This document shows, piece after piece, positions 42,674 to 51,872 of a DNA stretch of 64,000 nucleotides. Source of the stretch: UBA2266 sp964406945 (GTDB taxonomy: Bacteria > Planctomycetota > Phycisphaerae > Sedimentisphaerales > Anaerobacaceae); NCBI GenBank assembly GCA_964406945.1, contig CAYOTO010000005.1, forward strand, positions 1 through 64,000, written 5' to 3'. Under the pieces are notes generated by a model that saw nothing but the letters and a program-made list of their open reading frames with translations, was not told the origin of the DNA and made no database searches. The number at the start of each line of letters is the position of its first letter. Position 1 is the stretch's first letter. The translations under genes were made by a program, and so were the position numbers.

Positions 42674-44200
42674 ATGAGAAAGCTGGCCATTGCGCAAGTT
42701 GTCATAGCAATTTGCATCTGCACAACTTCAAGGGGCAACGAAGACCTGCCCAATATTGTCTTTATTCTTGCAGATGACCTGGGTTACGGCGACGTCGCCT
42801 GCTATAATCCCGAATCGAAGGTTCCGACACCGAACATAGACAGGCTCGCGGCCCAGGGTGTCCGGTTCACCGATGCCCACAGCCCGGCAACCGTCTGCAC
42901 GCCTACTCGTTACAGTCTGCTTACCGGCAGAATGGCCTTTCGCACCGGTTTCGGCGGGGTATTTACCGGCGCCGGCGGACCTTGCATGATAGAGCCGACC
43001 CGCCTTACGTTGGGCGGAATGCTTCAAGAGAAGGGCTATACCACCGCATGCTTCGGCAAGTGGCACGTCGGTCTTACCTTCTACGATAAACAGGGCCGGC
43101 CGATCCTCAAGGGCGGGCTCGACAACGTCAGGCGCATCGACTACTCGCGGCGGATTCCGGATTCACCCATCCATCGCGGCTTCGATCACTTTTTCGGAAC
43201 GGCGTGCTGTCCCACCACGGACTGGCTGTATGCCTTCATCGACGGCGACCGCATTCCCGTGCCGCCCACGAAGCAGATCGACAAGTCCGGCCTGCCGAAA
43301 CACGTCTACTCCCGCGACTGCCGTCCGGGCATGATCGCACCGGATTTCAAAATGGAGGAAGTCGACCTGATCTTCCTGGAAAAGAGCCGCAGTTTCCTCG
43401 AAAACCACGTCAAAGAGAGTCCGGGCAAGCCCTTCTTTCTGCTGCACAGCACCCAGGCTGTCCACCTGCCGAGCTTTCCGGCGGATAGGTTCAAGGGCAA
43501 AACCGATGCCGGCCCCCATGGTGACTTTATTTACGAGCTGGACTGGATTGTCGGGGAATTGATGGATACCCTGGAGCGGCTTGGCGTGGCCGAGAACACC
43601 CTTGTAATGTTCAGCAGCGACAACGGGCCTGAAACTCTCACCACCATAAACATGAGAAAGGATCATAATCATGACGGTGCAAGGCCCTGGCGCGGAATGA
43701 AAAGGGACAACTGGGAAGGCGGCCATCGCGTACCGTTTATCGCCCGCTGGCCGGGTAAAATCGAGCCGGGCGCCGCGTCATCGCAGACAGTATGCCTGAC
43801 AGACGTAATGGCCGCATGCGCTGCAATCACGAATTATGATCTGCCGAACGACGCCGCCGAGGACAGCTACAATATACTGCCGGCACTGCTCGATTCCGAT
43901 CTGAAGAAGCCCATCCGGCCCTATACGCTCCACCAGACATGGTCGCTCAAACTCGCCATTCGACAAGGACCCTGGAAACTGCTGGACCACAAAGGCTCCG
44001 GAGGAAACAACTACCAGAGAGGACAATTGAAACAGTACTACATTCCCGATCCGACAGACGCGCCCGCACAGCTCTATAACCTGAACACGAATCCCGGCGA
44101 AACCAGGAATCTTTACAAACAGCAGGCGGAAACGGCCGCTCATCTGAAAGAGCAGCTCGACAAGTACAGAACCCAGTCCCGCTCGGCGCCGATGCGATAG
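42674..44200 (+). CDS. Sulfatase, formylglycine-dependent, exported
   Basis: The 508-residue protein is an arylsulfatase-type enzyme. It has a short N-terminal signal, FILADDLGYGD with the metal-binding Asp pair at residues 34-35, and the CxPxR motif CTPTR at 75-79, where C75 would be converted to formylglycine. Further landmarks are GYTTACFGKWHVGL, MFSSDNGPET and GGHRVPFIARWPGKI. Such enzymes remove sulfate from sulfated glycans and are very abundant in planctomycetes. A GTG at 42662 is possible, but ATG 42674 has GGAA at suitable distance. It is convergent with the oxidoreductase at 44213, with only 12 bases between the stops. No sulfatase-maturing enzyme is in the window. Confidence 0.95.
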   Translation: MRKLAIAQVVIAICICTTSRGNEDLPNIVFILADDLGYGDVACYNPESKVPTPNIDRLAAQGVRFTDAHSPATVCTPTRYSLLTGRMAFRTGFGGVFTGAGGPCMIEPTRLTLGGMLQEKGYTTACFGKWHVGLTFYDKQGRPILKGGLDNVRRIDYSRRIPDSPIHRGFDHFFGTACCPTTDWLYAFIDGDRIPVPPTKQIDKSGLPKHVYSRDCRPGMIAPDFKMEEVDLIFLEKSRSFLENHVKESPGKPFFLLHSTQAVHLPSFPADRFKGKTDAGPHGDFIYELDWIVGELMDTLERLGVAENTLVMFSSDNGPETLTTINMRKDHNHDGARPWRGMKRDNWEGGHRVPFIARWPGKIEPGAASSQTVCLTDVMAACAAITNYDLPNDAAEDSYNILPALLDSDLKKPIRPYTLHQTWSLKLAIRQGPWKLLDHKGSGGNNYQRGQLKQYYIPDPTDAPAQLYNLNTNPGETRNLYKQQAETAAHLKEQLDKYRTQSRSAPMR

Positions 44201-44212
44201 AACTGCGTCCGA

Positions 44213-45592
44213 TCAAAAACTCCAGCCGGGCCTGTATTCTCTGCGGATTAGAGAGTCGCTTGCAACAGGGGTTGTTATCGCGGCTCTGGTACTATCCCAC
44301 TCAATGGGCCTGCCCGCAAACAACGCCGCATTGCCAAGCAGCACCATTTCAGTCAAAGGCGCCGCGTATTCGAAGTTCGAACAGGGCTGAGTGCCTGACT
44401 TGCAGGCGGCGATCCATTCCTGGATGTGCCGGTTGCCTTTCTGCCAACTGTACTGTTTTACGGTCGGTATCTTCTTCACCGGCTTTCTGTTCTTAATCTG
44501 CAGGTGTTCCGGAATGGTCCGCGGACCCACCTGGCCGGGGTTGGTCCCGAAGACAGTCGGGCCGAACATCATTTTATGATCGGCGCCCACAAAAAGCGCG
44601 CCGTTACTGCCGATTTCGCGCAGATATGGCATGTTCTCGGGTTCGTCCGGTTTGCGGCCGCCATCGTACCATATAACCGTGACCGGCGGCTCCTCGTGCC
44701 TTGGCCCGAATCGGTATCGGATTGTCGATGCCTCCGGATAGCTGTGATCGGTTATACCCGTACACTCGGCCTCGACCGTGAAAAACTTCGCCTCATCCAG
44801 CTTCAAACCCCAGAATACCACGTCCAACAGGAGGCATCCCATGGCTCCCAGAGCGCCGGTGCCGAAATCGCGCCAGCCCCGCCATCTGTAGGGATGGTAT
44901 GCGGGACTGTAACCCCGGCCGGATACCGGACCCAGCCACAAGTCCCAATCCAGGTTTTCCGGTACGGGTTTTTGCTGGGGGCGTGCGTTTATGCCCTGCG
45001 GCCACTGCGGTCTGTTGGTCCAGCAGTGGACCTCTCTGACGGCACCCAGCCCGCCGCCCCAGAGCATCTCGACGGCCTTTCTAATTCCGTTGCCCGAATG
45101 GCGTTCGTTGCCCATCTGCGTAACAACGCCCGTTTCCTTTGCAATACGTCCAAGCTGTCGCGCTTCCCACACGTCGTGCGCAAGCGGGGTTTCAAGATAG
45201 ACGTGTTTGCCGCGTTTCATTGCCTCGGCCGCGATCACCGCGTGCGTATGATCCGGAGTCGATATCACCACTGCGTCAATCCCAGGCTCTTTGTCCAACA
45301 TCCTGCGAAAATCTCTGTACTTTGCAGCTTTCGGACACGATTCGAAGGCCGTGGCCGCCAGTTTCCAGTCAACGTCGCAAAGGGCGATAATATCGGCGCC
45401 TTCGCATTTCTGGAGATTGCCGAACCCGCGCGCCCCCAGTCCAACGGCTGCGATACCGAGTCTTTCGCCGGGATTATTGCCCGAAGCACCCAACACTGCA
45501 TAAGGTATGCCCAGGCTCGCCGCAGCAGTGCTTTTCAAAAACCTGCGTCTGCCGAAATCTTTATTGCCGAATTCCTGTCGTGATTTGTTCAT
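44213..45592 (-). CDS. Gfo/Idh/MocA family oxidoreductase with Tat signal
   Basis: The 459-residue enzyme has a twin-arginine signal (GRRRFLKSTAAASLG). It then has the Rossmann motif GIAAVGLGARGFGNLQ, DAVVISTPDHTHAVIAAEAM, and KHVYLETPLAHDVWEARQL. In the last segment the family's usual EKP is ETP, so the catalytic Lys is replaced by Thr. That change is visible and may mean altered chemistry or a non-oxidative role. The C-terminal part has GTGALGAMGCLLLDVVFWGL and a long strand region. Its ATG overlaps the stop of the upstream methyltransferase-propeller gene (ATGA), so the two are coupled. GGAAAG lies 5 bases before ATG 45592. It is paralogous to the enzyme at 26553, which keeps EKP. Confidence 0.9.
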   Translation of the reverse strand: MNKSRQEFGNKDFGRRRFLKSTAAASLGIPYAVLGASGNNPGERLGIAAVGLGARGFGNLQKCEGADIIALCDVDWKLAATAFESCPKAAKYRDFRRMLDKEPGIDAVVISTPDHTHAVIAAEAMKRGKHVYLETPLAHDVWEARQLGRIAKETGVVTQMGNERHSGNGIRKAVEMLWGGGLGAVREVHCWTNRPQWPQGINARPQQKPVPENLDWDLWLGPVSGRGYSPAYHPYRWRGWRDFGTGALGAMGCLLLDVVFWGLKLDEAKFFTVEAECTGITDHSYPEASTIRYRFGPRHEEPPVTVIWYDGGRKPDEPENMPYLREIGSNGALFVGADHKMMFGPTVFGTNPGQVGPRTIPEHLQIKNRKPVKKIPTVKQYSWQKGNRHIQEWIAACKSGTQPCSNFEYAAPLTEMVLLGNAALFAGRPIEWDSTRAAITTPVASDSLIRREYRPGWSF

Positions 45593-48500
45593 TTGTTCTT
45601 TCCGAAGCAAATAAGCTTGCCCTGCATTGTAGACATGTAGAGCCTCTCGCCGGCCGCTATCAGACCATCGAACACAGGCGCCTCACTGAGCTTGAACTCA
45701 TTGACCATTCGCCCGTCGGCGGTCGCAACTATCCGGAACAATGCGTTTCGCTTGCCGATCATTGCCTCATAGGCCTCTTCGCCGGGTTCGAGGTCCGGTG
45801 CGCCGGCTACGTAGAGGTGGTCTCCCGCCAAGAGCATGCCGTGTGCACGTATCGGTATCTTCTTAACCCAGATCGGCAGTTCCGTTCGCGAAAAGCCCCG
45901 GCCTTTTTCGGCGCCGATATCCATTTCATCCAGAACCGGCTCGGTTGTATTCCGGTCGGCAACTAGCTGATAGCCCGTTCCCGGCTTGAACTCCGGACTG
46001 TGACCGACACGCTCCGTATAGACTTTGAGAGCGTAAGTCGCTTCGTCGTCAAAGACCAGAATCTGACCGGACTTGGGCGCCCGATAGGTGAAGTAGTATC
46101 CGGGCCAGCGTTTTCCGTAGCTCCAGTAAGTTCTGTTGAACCAGGTCTTGTCGAGAAAACCGTCGGTAACCGCCAGGTGAGCCTCGCCCACCCGGTCGCC
46201 CAGTTTCGTGACCCTTGGCATCGGCTTATGATTAAGGCGGGCGTCGAACCTGTTCTGGTACAGGTAAATGTCTTCCTGACCGGCAACCAGGATGTCGGAC
46301 CTGGATCCTTCCATATCGAACGGCCTGCCGCCGTACTTTGAGACGTCAGGTTCTTCGTTCTGGAAAAGCGTTTTGTGAACCACTCGCCCGGTGTGCGGTT
46401 CCAGTGCATATAAATAGATGCCGCCGTCAAGATAAGTGGACCGTCCGGCCGTCAGATATACCTTGTCATCTCGAACCATAACGCTTCCGTGAACGGGCCA
46501 GGCGGATTCGATTTGATCCTTAACACAAATCTGACATTCCCGGGGCGCCGCCCTGAAACGCCAGGCAAGTCTGCCGTCCTCGGCATTCAGACAGTACACC
46601 CAGCCGTCAGTGCAACCGAAAATGCAGAGCCCGTCGTGGATCGTAGGCGGCGAATCGACGCGACCGTCGGCGGTAAACGTCCAGAGCCGAGTGCCGTTTT
46701 CCGCACTGACGGCGTGAACCGCATGAGCATCGCTTTCGGCGATAAACACGCGACCGTTCGCTGCGACCGGCGGCGTCAACTGTCCGTTTGCGTACTCTCG
46801 CAAGTCCTGCTGTTCATCCGACTTGCCTGAGGGACTCATAGCCGGATTTGCCAAAGACGTTTCCCAGATCACGTCCAGTTCGACCGGCAGTGATCTTTCA
46901 ACCGAACCGCTTCTTTGCGGATCGTGGCGGTACGTCGGCCAGTCTGCCGGATCGGCCTTGATGCGGCTTCGGCCCGTAACCGTCTCATATACCGGTCCTT
47001 GAACCAGAGCAGGCTTTGGATGTGATTTGCCGGTTTGACGCTCCGCGGCAAGTGCGTTAAGACCGCTCAGCAGCACCCCTTGATAACAGAAGCACTGCGA
47101 GGGCGGAGTGTACAAAAACCCGTTTGCCGGGAGCATTCCGAATCCACAGGCGCCGCGCGTCCAGTTAGCCCTCATGTGATTCTGCCCGTGAATATCGAAG
47201 AATTCCACGCCCCGTTTGTTCAGCAGCAGATAACGCTCGGTCGCCTTTGGCGGATAGCAGCGTATGTGATGGCCGGCCGTAACCAGGCGCTCCGCGGTGA
47301 TCTCCCTGCGAACCTTCCCCGTGAGCGGGTCGAAACCTTTGCGCACCTCTTCCTGGTGCTGCCAGACGAAGGATCGCGGTCCGACCCTGTCCCAGGCCGT
47401 CCAGATCAGACCGTCGGCCCCGAACAGCCCCGGCGGATTCCGGGCGTGCGGATTGCCGTCGGGCCCGGTCCACAGCGGCCTGCCATCCTGCAGCGAAAAA
47501 GCCCTCGTGCTGCCGCCCGTCATGAACACCACGCCCTCATAAAGAACGGCGTACCTGCTCTTTGAGTTCTTCATCTCGGTGCGCCACTGTTCTTCGCCGT
47601 CCTTAAGCGAAAGACAGACGAGTTCGCCGCCCGCCGCGTAACAGATGCGACCGTCGCCTGCAACCATCGTATTCTGCTCGACCGAGCGGACACGTTTCTT
47701 CCAGATGATCCCGCCGTCCGCGGGTTCGGCGGCGACTATATACGGATGCGGTTTGCCGTCTTCACCCGCAAGGCGTGCGGCGAGGATAAGACGGTCGTCG
47801 CACAGCGCAATTTCATTTACCGCCCCGGTGTGTGTGGACGTATGCAGCGTTTCGCCGGTTGCGGCATCCAGGATACACAACGGACCCTTGTTCTTCAGCG
47901 TTACGTAGACTTTGTCTTCGACGGCCAGCAGGGCGTGGGGATTGATGCGGCTGCACGGCCGTCTCCAGAGCATTTTGCCGTTAAACGCGTCCCGGGCTAT
48001 CAGCGTCCAGAATGTCGGAACACCGCGGGGTTGTCCGATAATACCCTCGTCCACGACACTGAAGAGACGGCCTTTTGCCGAGACCATCGCCTGAACGCTG
48101 GAGGCGAACTCGTGGCTGCGACACCACATCGGCGTGGCTTTCCACTGTAAATGCTTCGGCGGGCCGATCCGGCTGTCTTCGGCCACGGCGTTGTTACCCG
48201 CATCATGCAGATAATGCGTCCATTCGTCTATCTCAGCCGGATATGGCTTGCGAAACAGAAGGTTCACATCCCCGTCTTTACCAAGCGAAACCGCTGCACC
48301 GTGCGGCGCCAGCACTCGCTCGATCTCTTTTGAATCCACTGCCCGCCCATCTTCGACCACTATGAGATTGACAAGATTGTCCGCGTACGGCAACCCCGGC
48401 CCGTCGAATTGACGTACGGAAACCGGTCCATAAGATTCTGTGCTTCTGATGTAATTGCGGGCCGCCGACACTTTTTCCGAATCACTTTCCAGACCCTGGA

Positions 48501-48735
48501 CGGTGAAGCTATCGTTCGCGCGCAGCGCTGAAGTCAACCGACCATCGGCGCAGCCGAGGTGAACAACCAGCCCTCCCCGAACGCCGGCTTTTTCCAGAAT
48601 GCGTTTGGAAATTGCGCCCGGATCACTGCTGTTATTTTCGCGGGCTGCAAACAGGGTCGTCTTTAGCAGCAGGAAGGATACTGTCGTGATGATCGCCAGT
48701 GCTGCATGAGAGAACAGTCGTCTATTTCGAATCAT
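45589..48735 (-). CDS. Exported methyltransferase-like domain fused to PQQ-type beta-propeller
   Basis: The 1048-residue protein has an N-terminal signal (about residues 10-30, HAALAIITTVSFLLLKTTLFA). Residues 40-160 look like a class I SAM methyltransferase Rossmann fold, with VVHLGCADGRLTSAL at 58-71 as motif I and GLPYADNLVNLIVVED as the post-motif region. The remainder is a long PQQ-like/BamB-type propeller with repeated blades such as LLAVEDKVYVTLKNKGPLCI, MVAGDGRICYAAGGELVCLS and LAWRFRAAPRECQICVKDQ. The exported location is odd for a SAM enzyme, since SAM is cytoplasmic, so this domain may be inactive or bind another ligand. It overlaps the Gfo/Idh/MocA gene by four bases. I cannot name a substrate. 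Confidence 0.8.
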   Translation of the reverse strand: MIRNRRLFSHAALAIITTVSFLLLKTTLFAARENNSSDPGAISKRILEKAGVRGGLVVHLGCADGRLTSALRANDSFTVQGLESDSEKVSAARNYIRSTESYGPVSVRQFDGPGLPYADNLVNLIVVEDGRAVDSKEIERVLAPHGAAVSLGKDGDVNLLFRKPYPAEIDEWTHYLHDAGNNAVAEDSRIGPPKHLQWKATPMWCRSHEFASSVQAMVSAKGRLFSVVDEGIIGQPRGVPTFWTLIARDAFNGKMLWRRPCSRINPHALLAVEDKVYVTLKNKGPLCILDAATGETLHTSTHTGAVNEIALCDDRLILAARLAGEDGKPHPYIVAAEPADGGIIWKKRVRSVEQNTMVAGDGRICYAAGGELVCLSLKDGEEQWRTEMKNSKSRYAVLYEGVVFMTGGSTRAFSLQDGRPLWTGPDGNPHARNPPGLFGADGLIWTAWDRVGPRSFVWQHQEEVRKGFDPLTGKVRREITAERLVTAGHHIRCYPPKATERYLLLNKRGVEFFDIHGQNHMRANWTRGACGFGMLPANGFLYTPPSQCFCYQGVLLSGLNALAAERQTGKSHPKPALVQGPVYETVTGRSRIKADPADWPTYRHDPQRSGSVERSLPVELDVIWETSLANPAMSPSGKSDEQQDLREYANGQLTPPVAANGRVFIAESDAHAVHAVSAENGTRLWTFTADGRVDSPPTIHDGLCIFGCTDGWVYCLNAEDGRLAWRFRAAPRECQICVKDQIESAWPVHGSVMVRDDKVYLTAGRSTYLDGGIYLYALEPHTGRVVHKTLFQNEEPDVSKYGGRPFDMEGSRSDILVAGQEDIYLYQNRFDARLNHKPMPRVTKLGDRVGEAHLAVTDGFLDKTWFNRTYWSYGKRWPGYYFTYRAPKSGQILVFDDEATYALKVYTERVGHSPEFKPGTGYQLVADRNTTEPVLDEMDIGAEKGRGFSRTELPIWVKKIPIRAHGMLLAGDHLYVAGAPDLEPGEEAYEAMIGKRNALFRIVATADGRMVNEFKLSEAPVFDGLIAAGERLYMSTMQGKLICFGKNK

Positions 48736-48755
48736 AGTGCGGTCTCGTCTTCTGC

Positions 48756-48899
48756 TTACCGATATTCGTAACCTGCGGGCAATTCGCAGTTCATATTAAC
48801 ATGCGGCGTACCCGAAAGGCCAGCCTTTCTTTGTGCCATGAGTTCCAACTGAGGCAGCACCATTAGAACACATTCCGGGCCTTTGAACAACACATCCGG
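48756..48899 (-). pseudogene. Possible coding remnant of 47 codons
   Basis: This stretch reads protein-like from just after a TGA (48902-48900) to a TAA (48758-48756), including LMVLPQLELMAQRKAG and TPHVNMNCELPAGYEYR. The codons upstream of the TGA, back to the stop of the gene at 48981, also read plausibly (TAAGGMYAHGLLGN), and the frame is the same as that gene's. No family is recognised. It could be a decayed fragment, a short peptide from ATG 48863, or chance. It ends 20 bases before the methyltransferase-propeller start. Confidence 0.25.
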
Positions 48900-48980
48900 T
48901 CAGTTTCCAAGCAGACCGTGGGCATACATCCCGCCTGCAGCGGTTCTCTCGGGAGTTGTATCATTAAAGGCTGATAAGGT

Positions 48981-49757
48981 TCAATAAGTCGCCAGCCATT
49001 CCTGCGACAGGCAGGCGAAAGTCTTGAAGTCGGGCGCTTTCATACTCATAGGCTCGCCCGGAATCTGCAGTTTCACCGCTTCATCGTCCTCTTCGCCGGT
49101 AAAGGGACCGCGGGCAATCAGAGCAAAACCGACGTCGTGCTTTTGCCACCACCACCTCTTGCGGCTGAAATCCCATACGTAGACGGCATACTGCGTTGTC
49201 GCGCAGAACGAGCCCAGCGAATGGGTTACGTCCACTATGTCGTCGATATAGCTCTGCAAAGTCCATTTCCTCGTCTCCCTGTCCCAAACGTACATCGCCT
49301 GGTCGGTGAAAACCCAGAAATTGCCGAAGGATGTGACTATACCGCCGTCGGCCCTGCCCACGAACACCTTTTCGTACCATCTCGTGGTTTCATGGTCCCA
49401 GGCGTAAACCGCCTCGTCGGTCAAAACACAGAAATTTCCCGAAGTGCCCCTGATCCTTGGATTTGTTCCGACGATCTGATCGTACCACTGCTTGGTCTCG
49501 TCGCCCCAGGCGCTGGCGAAGTTATTGGCGATCAGACAGAAATTTCCCTGTGTGCCCTTTACCTCGAACAATTCCGTTGCCGGCTTGACGAACCATTGAC
49601 CTGATTCCATATCCCACAAAAAAGCGCCGTTTTCGGTATACGCGCAAAAATCGCCTTGCAGCGTGAAGTGTGCGGATGCGGCGCCGCAAAACACCAGAAC
49701 AGAGAAAAAGACCGTCAACATAATTCTTGGATGATGAAGATAAAATTCGCCCGCCAT
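48981..49757 (-). CDS. Secreted five-repeat propeller-like protein
   Basis: The 258-residue protein has a signal peptide (IMLTVFFSVLVFCGAASA). Its mature part is five copies of a repeat of about 43 residues, with the core GxFCxxTxxAxYxWDxxTxxW: DFCAYTENGAFLWD, NFCLIANNFASAWG, NFCVLTDEAVYAWD, NFWVFTDQAMYVWD and SFCATTQYAVYVWD. The Cys is kept in four of five. The arrangement suggests a five-blade or open propeller. It resembles planctomycete secreted repeat proteins, but I do not recognise the family. No catalytic residue is apparent. Its ribosome site is GGGGGG behind a T-run, a feature shared with two other genes here. Confidence 0.65.
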   Translation of the reverse strand: MAGEFYLHHPRIMLTVFFSVLVFCGAASAHFTLQGDFCAYTENGAFLWDMESGQWFVKPATELFEVKGTQGNFCLIANNFASAWGDETKQWYDQIVGTNPRIRGTSGNFCVLTDEAVYAWDHETTRWYEKVFVGRADGGIVTSFGNFWVFTDQAMYVWDRETRKWTLQSYIDDIVDVTHSLGSFCATTQYAVYVWDFSRKRWWWQKHDVGFALIARGPFTGEEDDEAVKLQIPGEPMSMKAPDFKTFACLSQEWLATY

Positions 49758-49982
49758 TGTACTGCCCCCCAAAAAAAACGTGCGTTTTTGCCCTCCACCG
49801 CCCGGCTATATCGACCCGGCGGCGTCCCGGCCTTTAATTCAACCCGATAGTCCGGTCACCGTGCGGGTTTTCATTTGTTCGAATGTTCGTGCCTTTGAGA
49901 CTGCTTTCTGCTAAGCTGTCTCGCACAAAACGCCGTTATCAGTGTAACACAGGTAGATTTCCGTCTTCGAGGCACTTTTGAC

Positions 49983-51854
49983 ATGAACAAACTTGCCAGA
50001 CAATTGGGTTCGTCGGACGTATTCTCCGTCGCCGCCGGAGCAATGATAAGCTCCGGCCTGTTCGTTCTGCCCGGAATAGCATACGCCGAAGCGGGCCCGG
50101 CCGTGGTGCTTGCATACCTGATCGCGTCGCTGCTCATCGTGCCCAGTGCGCTGAGCAACGCCGAACTCTCAACGGCTATGCCGCGGGCCGGTGGAGCATA
50201 TTTCTTCGTCGAAAGAAGCCTCGGATCCGTTCTGGGCCTGTTCACCGGATTTGCAAACTGGCTGGCTCTGACCCTCAAAAGCGCATTCGCAATTGTGGGA
50301 ATGGCGATTCTGGCCGAAGTCGTTCTTGGGGCACTGTTCGGGCTGTCCGTAGGTGTGTGGCTCAGCAGAGCCATCGCAGTCGGTTTTTGTCTGTTCTTTA
50401 CGGGCATCAACATAGTAGGAGCAAAACATGCCGGCAGGCTCGAAACCCTCTTCGTAGTAGTATTGCTCGCGATACTTGCGATTTTCATCGTGGCTGGAAC
50501 GCCGGCGATAAAGTCCGGCCGCTTTTCAGGTTTCGGAGATACCGGGTTTCTCCGGATTGCCTCAACCGCCGGCCTTGTGTTTATAAGTTTCGCCGGCCTG
50601 ACACAGGTGGCAAGCATTGCCGAGGAAGTCAAGAATCCGGGCCGGAATATCCCAATCGGGATGATTCTGGCCTGGTTTGTGGTGGCCCTAATATACGTAG
50701 CAGTAACTGCGGTTACCGTGGGCGTCGTGGATGGCGAGGTACTGTCTGATTCGCTGACGCCCGTTGCCACGGCCGCAGGTGAATTCCTGGGGACCGCCGG
50801 CCTGGTGCTGCTCAATCTTGCGGCGTTCGCGGCATTCGTTACCACCGCCAATGCGGGCGTTCTGGCGGCTTCCCGCTCACCTCTTGCCATGAGCCGCGAT
50901 CGGCTGCTGCCGACTTTTCTGGCCCGGATCAGCCAAGCCTACAAAACTCCGCACACCAGCATCGCTCTTACGGGCGCGTTCATGATCGCCGCTATAGTAT
51001 TTCTGGACATCGAGTCGCTGGTCAAAACCGCATCCACGCTTGGAATCATCTTGTTCATCCTGATTAACGTAAGTGTAATCATTATGCGCGAGAGCAGGAT
51101 CCAGAGCTACCGCCCCAGATTTAAATCTCCACTCTATCCGTACGCTCACATAGCCGCGATTCTGGCTTATGCACTGCTGCTGGTCGATATGGGCGCGGTT
51201 CCGCTTTTGATAACCGCCGCGTTCTTCGGCTCCAGCGCCGCGTGGTACCTTTTGTATGTATCCCGCCGGGTCAGCCGTGCCTCGGCCGTGATGCACATTG
51301 TCGAGCGGGTAACCGACCGGCAGCTCAGGACCGTAACGCTGGAAGATGAACTGCGGGATATTCTGCTCGAACGCGACGAGATTACCGAAGACCGGTTCGA
51401 TACCCTCGTTCGCAACTGCGAGACCATCGATATCGAGGAAAAAACCTCGTCCGAGGATGCGTTTCGCCGCGTCTCGCAAATTCTGGCGCCGAGGCTGGAC
51501 ACCGGTGAAGATGAGTTGTTTGAGAAATTCCTGCAGCGCGAATCAGAGGGCACAACCGTCGTACAGCCCGGCCTGGCAATCCCCCACGTTATCGTCGAGG
51601 GCGAAAACCAGTTCGATGTCATGCTTGTTCGCGCCAAAGAGGGTATCATGTTCCCGGATACCGCCGAGCCGGTCAGGATAATGTTTGTCCTGGCGGGCAG
51701 CAAAGACCAGCGAAACTACCACCTCCGCGCACTGATGGCGATAGCACAGATAACCCAGGAAAAGCTCTTCGAACAAAGATGGCTCGAAGCCCGCGACACA
51801 CAGGCGATAAGAAATCTCATCCTGCTTTCAACCAGAAAGAGAGATACACACTAA
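49983..51854 (+). CDS. APC-family amino-acid permease fused to a PTS EIIA domain
   Basis: The 623-residue protein has an APC-superfamily permease of about 12 membrane segments over residues 1-430, with VFSVAAGAMISSGLFVLPGI at the start (the unwound TM1 GxIxSGLF motif) and NAELSTAMPRAGGAYFFVER after TM2. After a linker, residues about 470-615 form a type 2 EIIA-like domain. It includes GTTVVQPGLAIPHVIVEG, in which H535 stands where the phosphorylated His of mannitol/nitrogen EIIA proteins lies, and IMFVLAGSKDQRNYHLRALM. The fusion suggests control of the permease by a phosphorelay, but no EI, HPr or other PTS gene is in the window. GAGG is 9 bases before the start. The substrate is unknown. 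Confidence 0.85.
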   Translation: MNKLARQLGSSDVFSVAAGAMISSGLFVLPGIAYAEAGPAVVLAYLIASLLIVPSALSNAELSTAMPRAGGAYFFVERSLGSVLGLFTGFANWLALTLKSAFAIVGMAILAEVVLGALFGLSVGVWLSRAIAVGFCLFFTGINIVGAKHAGRLETLFVVVLLAILAIFIVAGTPAIKSGRFSGFGDTGFLRIASTAGLVFISFAGLTQVASIAEEVKNPGRNIPIGMILAWFVVALIYVAVTAVTVGVVDGEVLSDSLTPVATAAGEFLGTAGLVLLNLAAFAAFVTTANAGVLAASRSPLAMSRDRLLPTFLARISQAYKTPHTSIALTGAFMIAAIVFLDIESLVKTASTLGIILFILINVSVIIMRESRIQSYRPRFKSPLYPYAHIAAILAYALLLVDMGAVPLLITAAFFGSSAAWYLLYVSRRVSRASAVMHIVERVTDRQLRTVTLEDELRDILLERDEITEDRFDTLVRNCETIDIEEKTSSEDAFRRVSQILAPRLDTGEDELFEKFLQRESEGTTVVQPGLAIPHVIVEGENQFDVMLVRAKEGIMFPDTAEPVRIMFVLAGSKDQRNYHLRALMAIAQITQEKLFEQRWLEARDTQAIRNLILLSTRKRDTH

Positions 51855-51872
51855 GCCCTGTATCCGGCGCGA

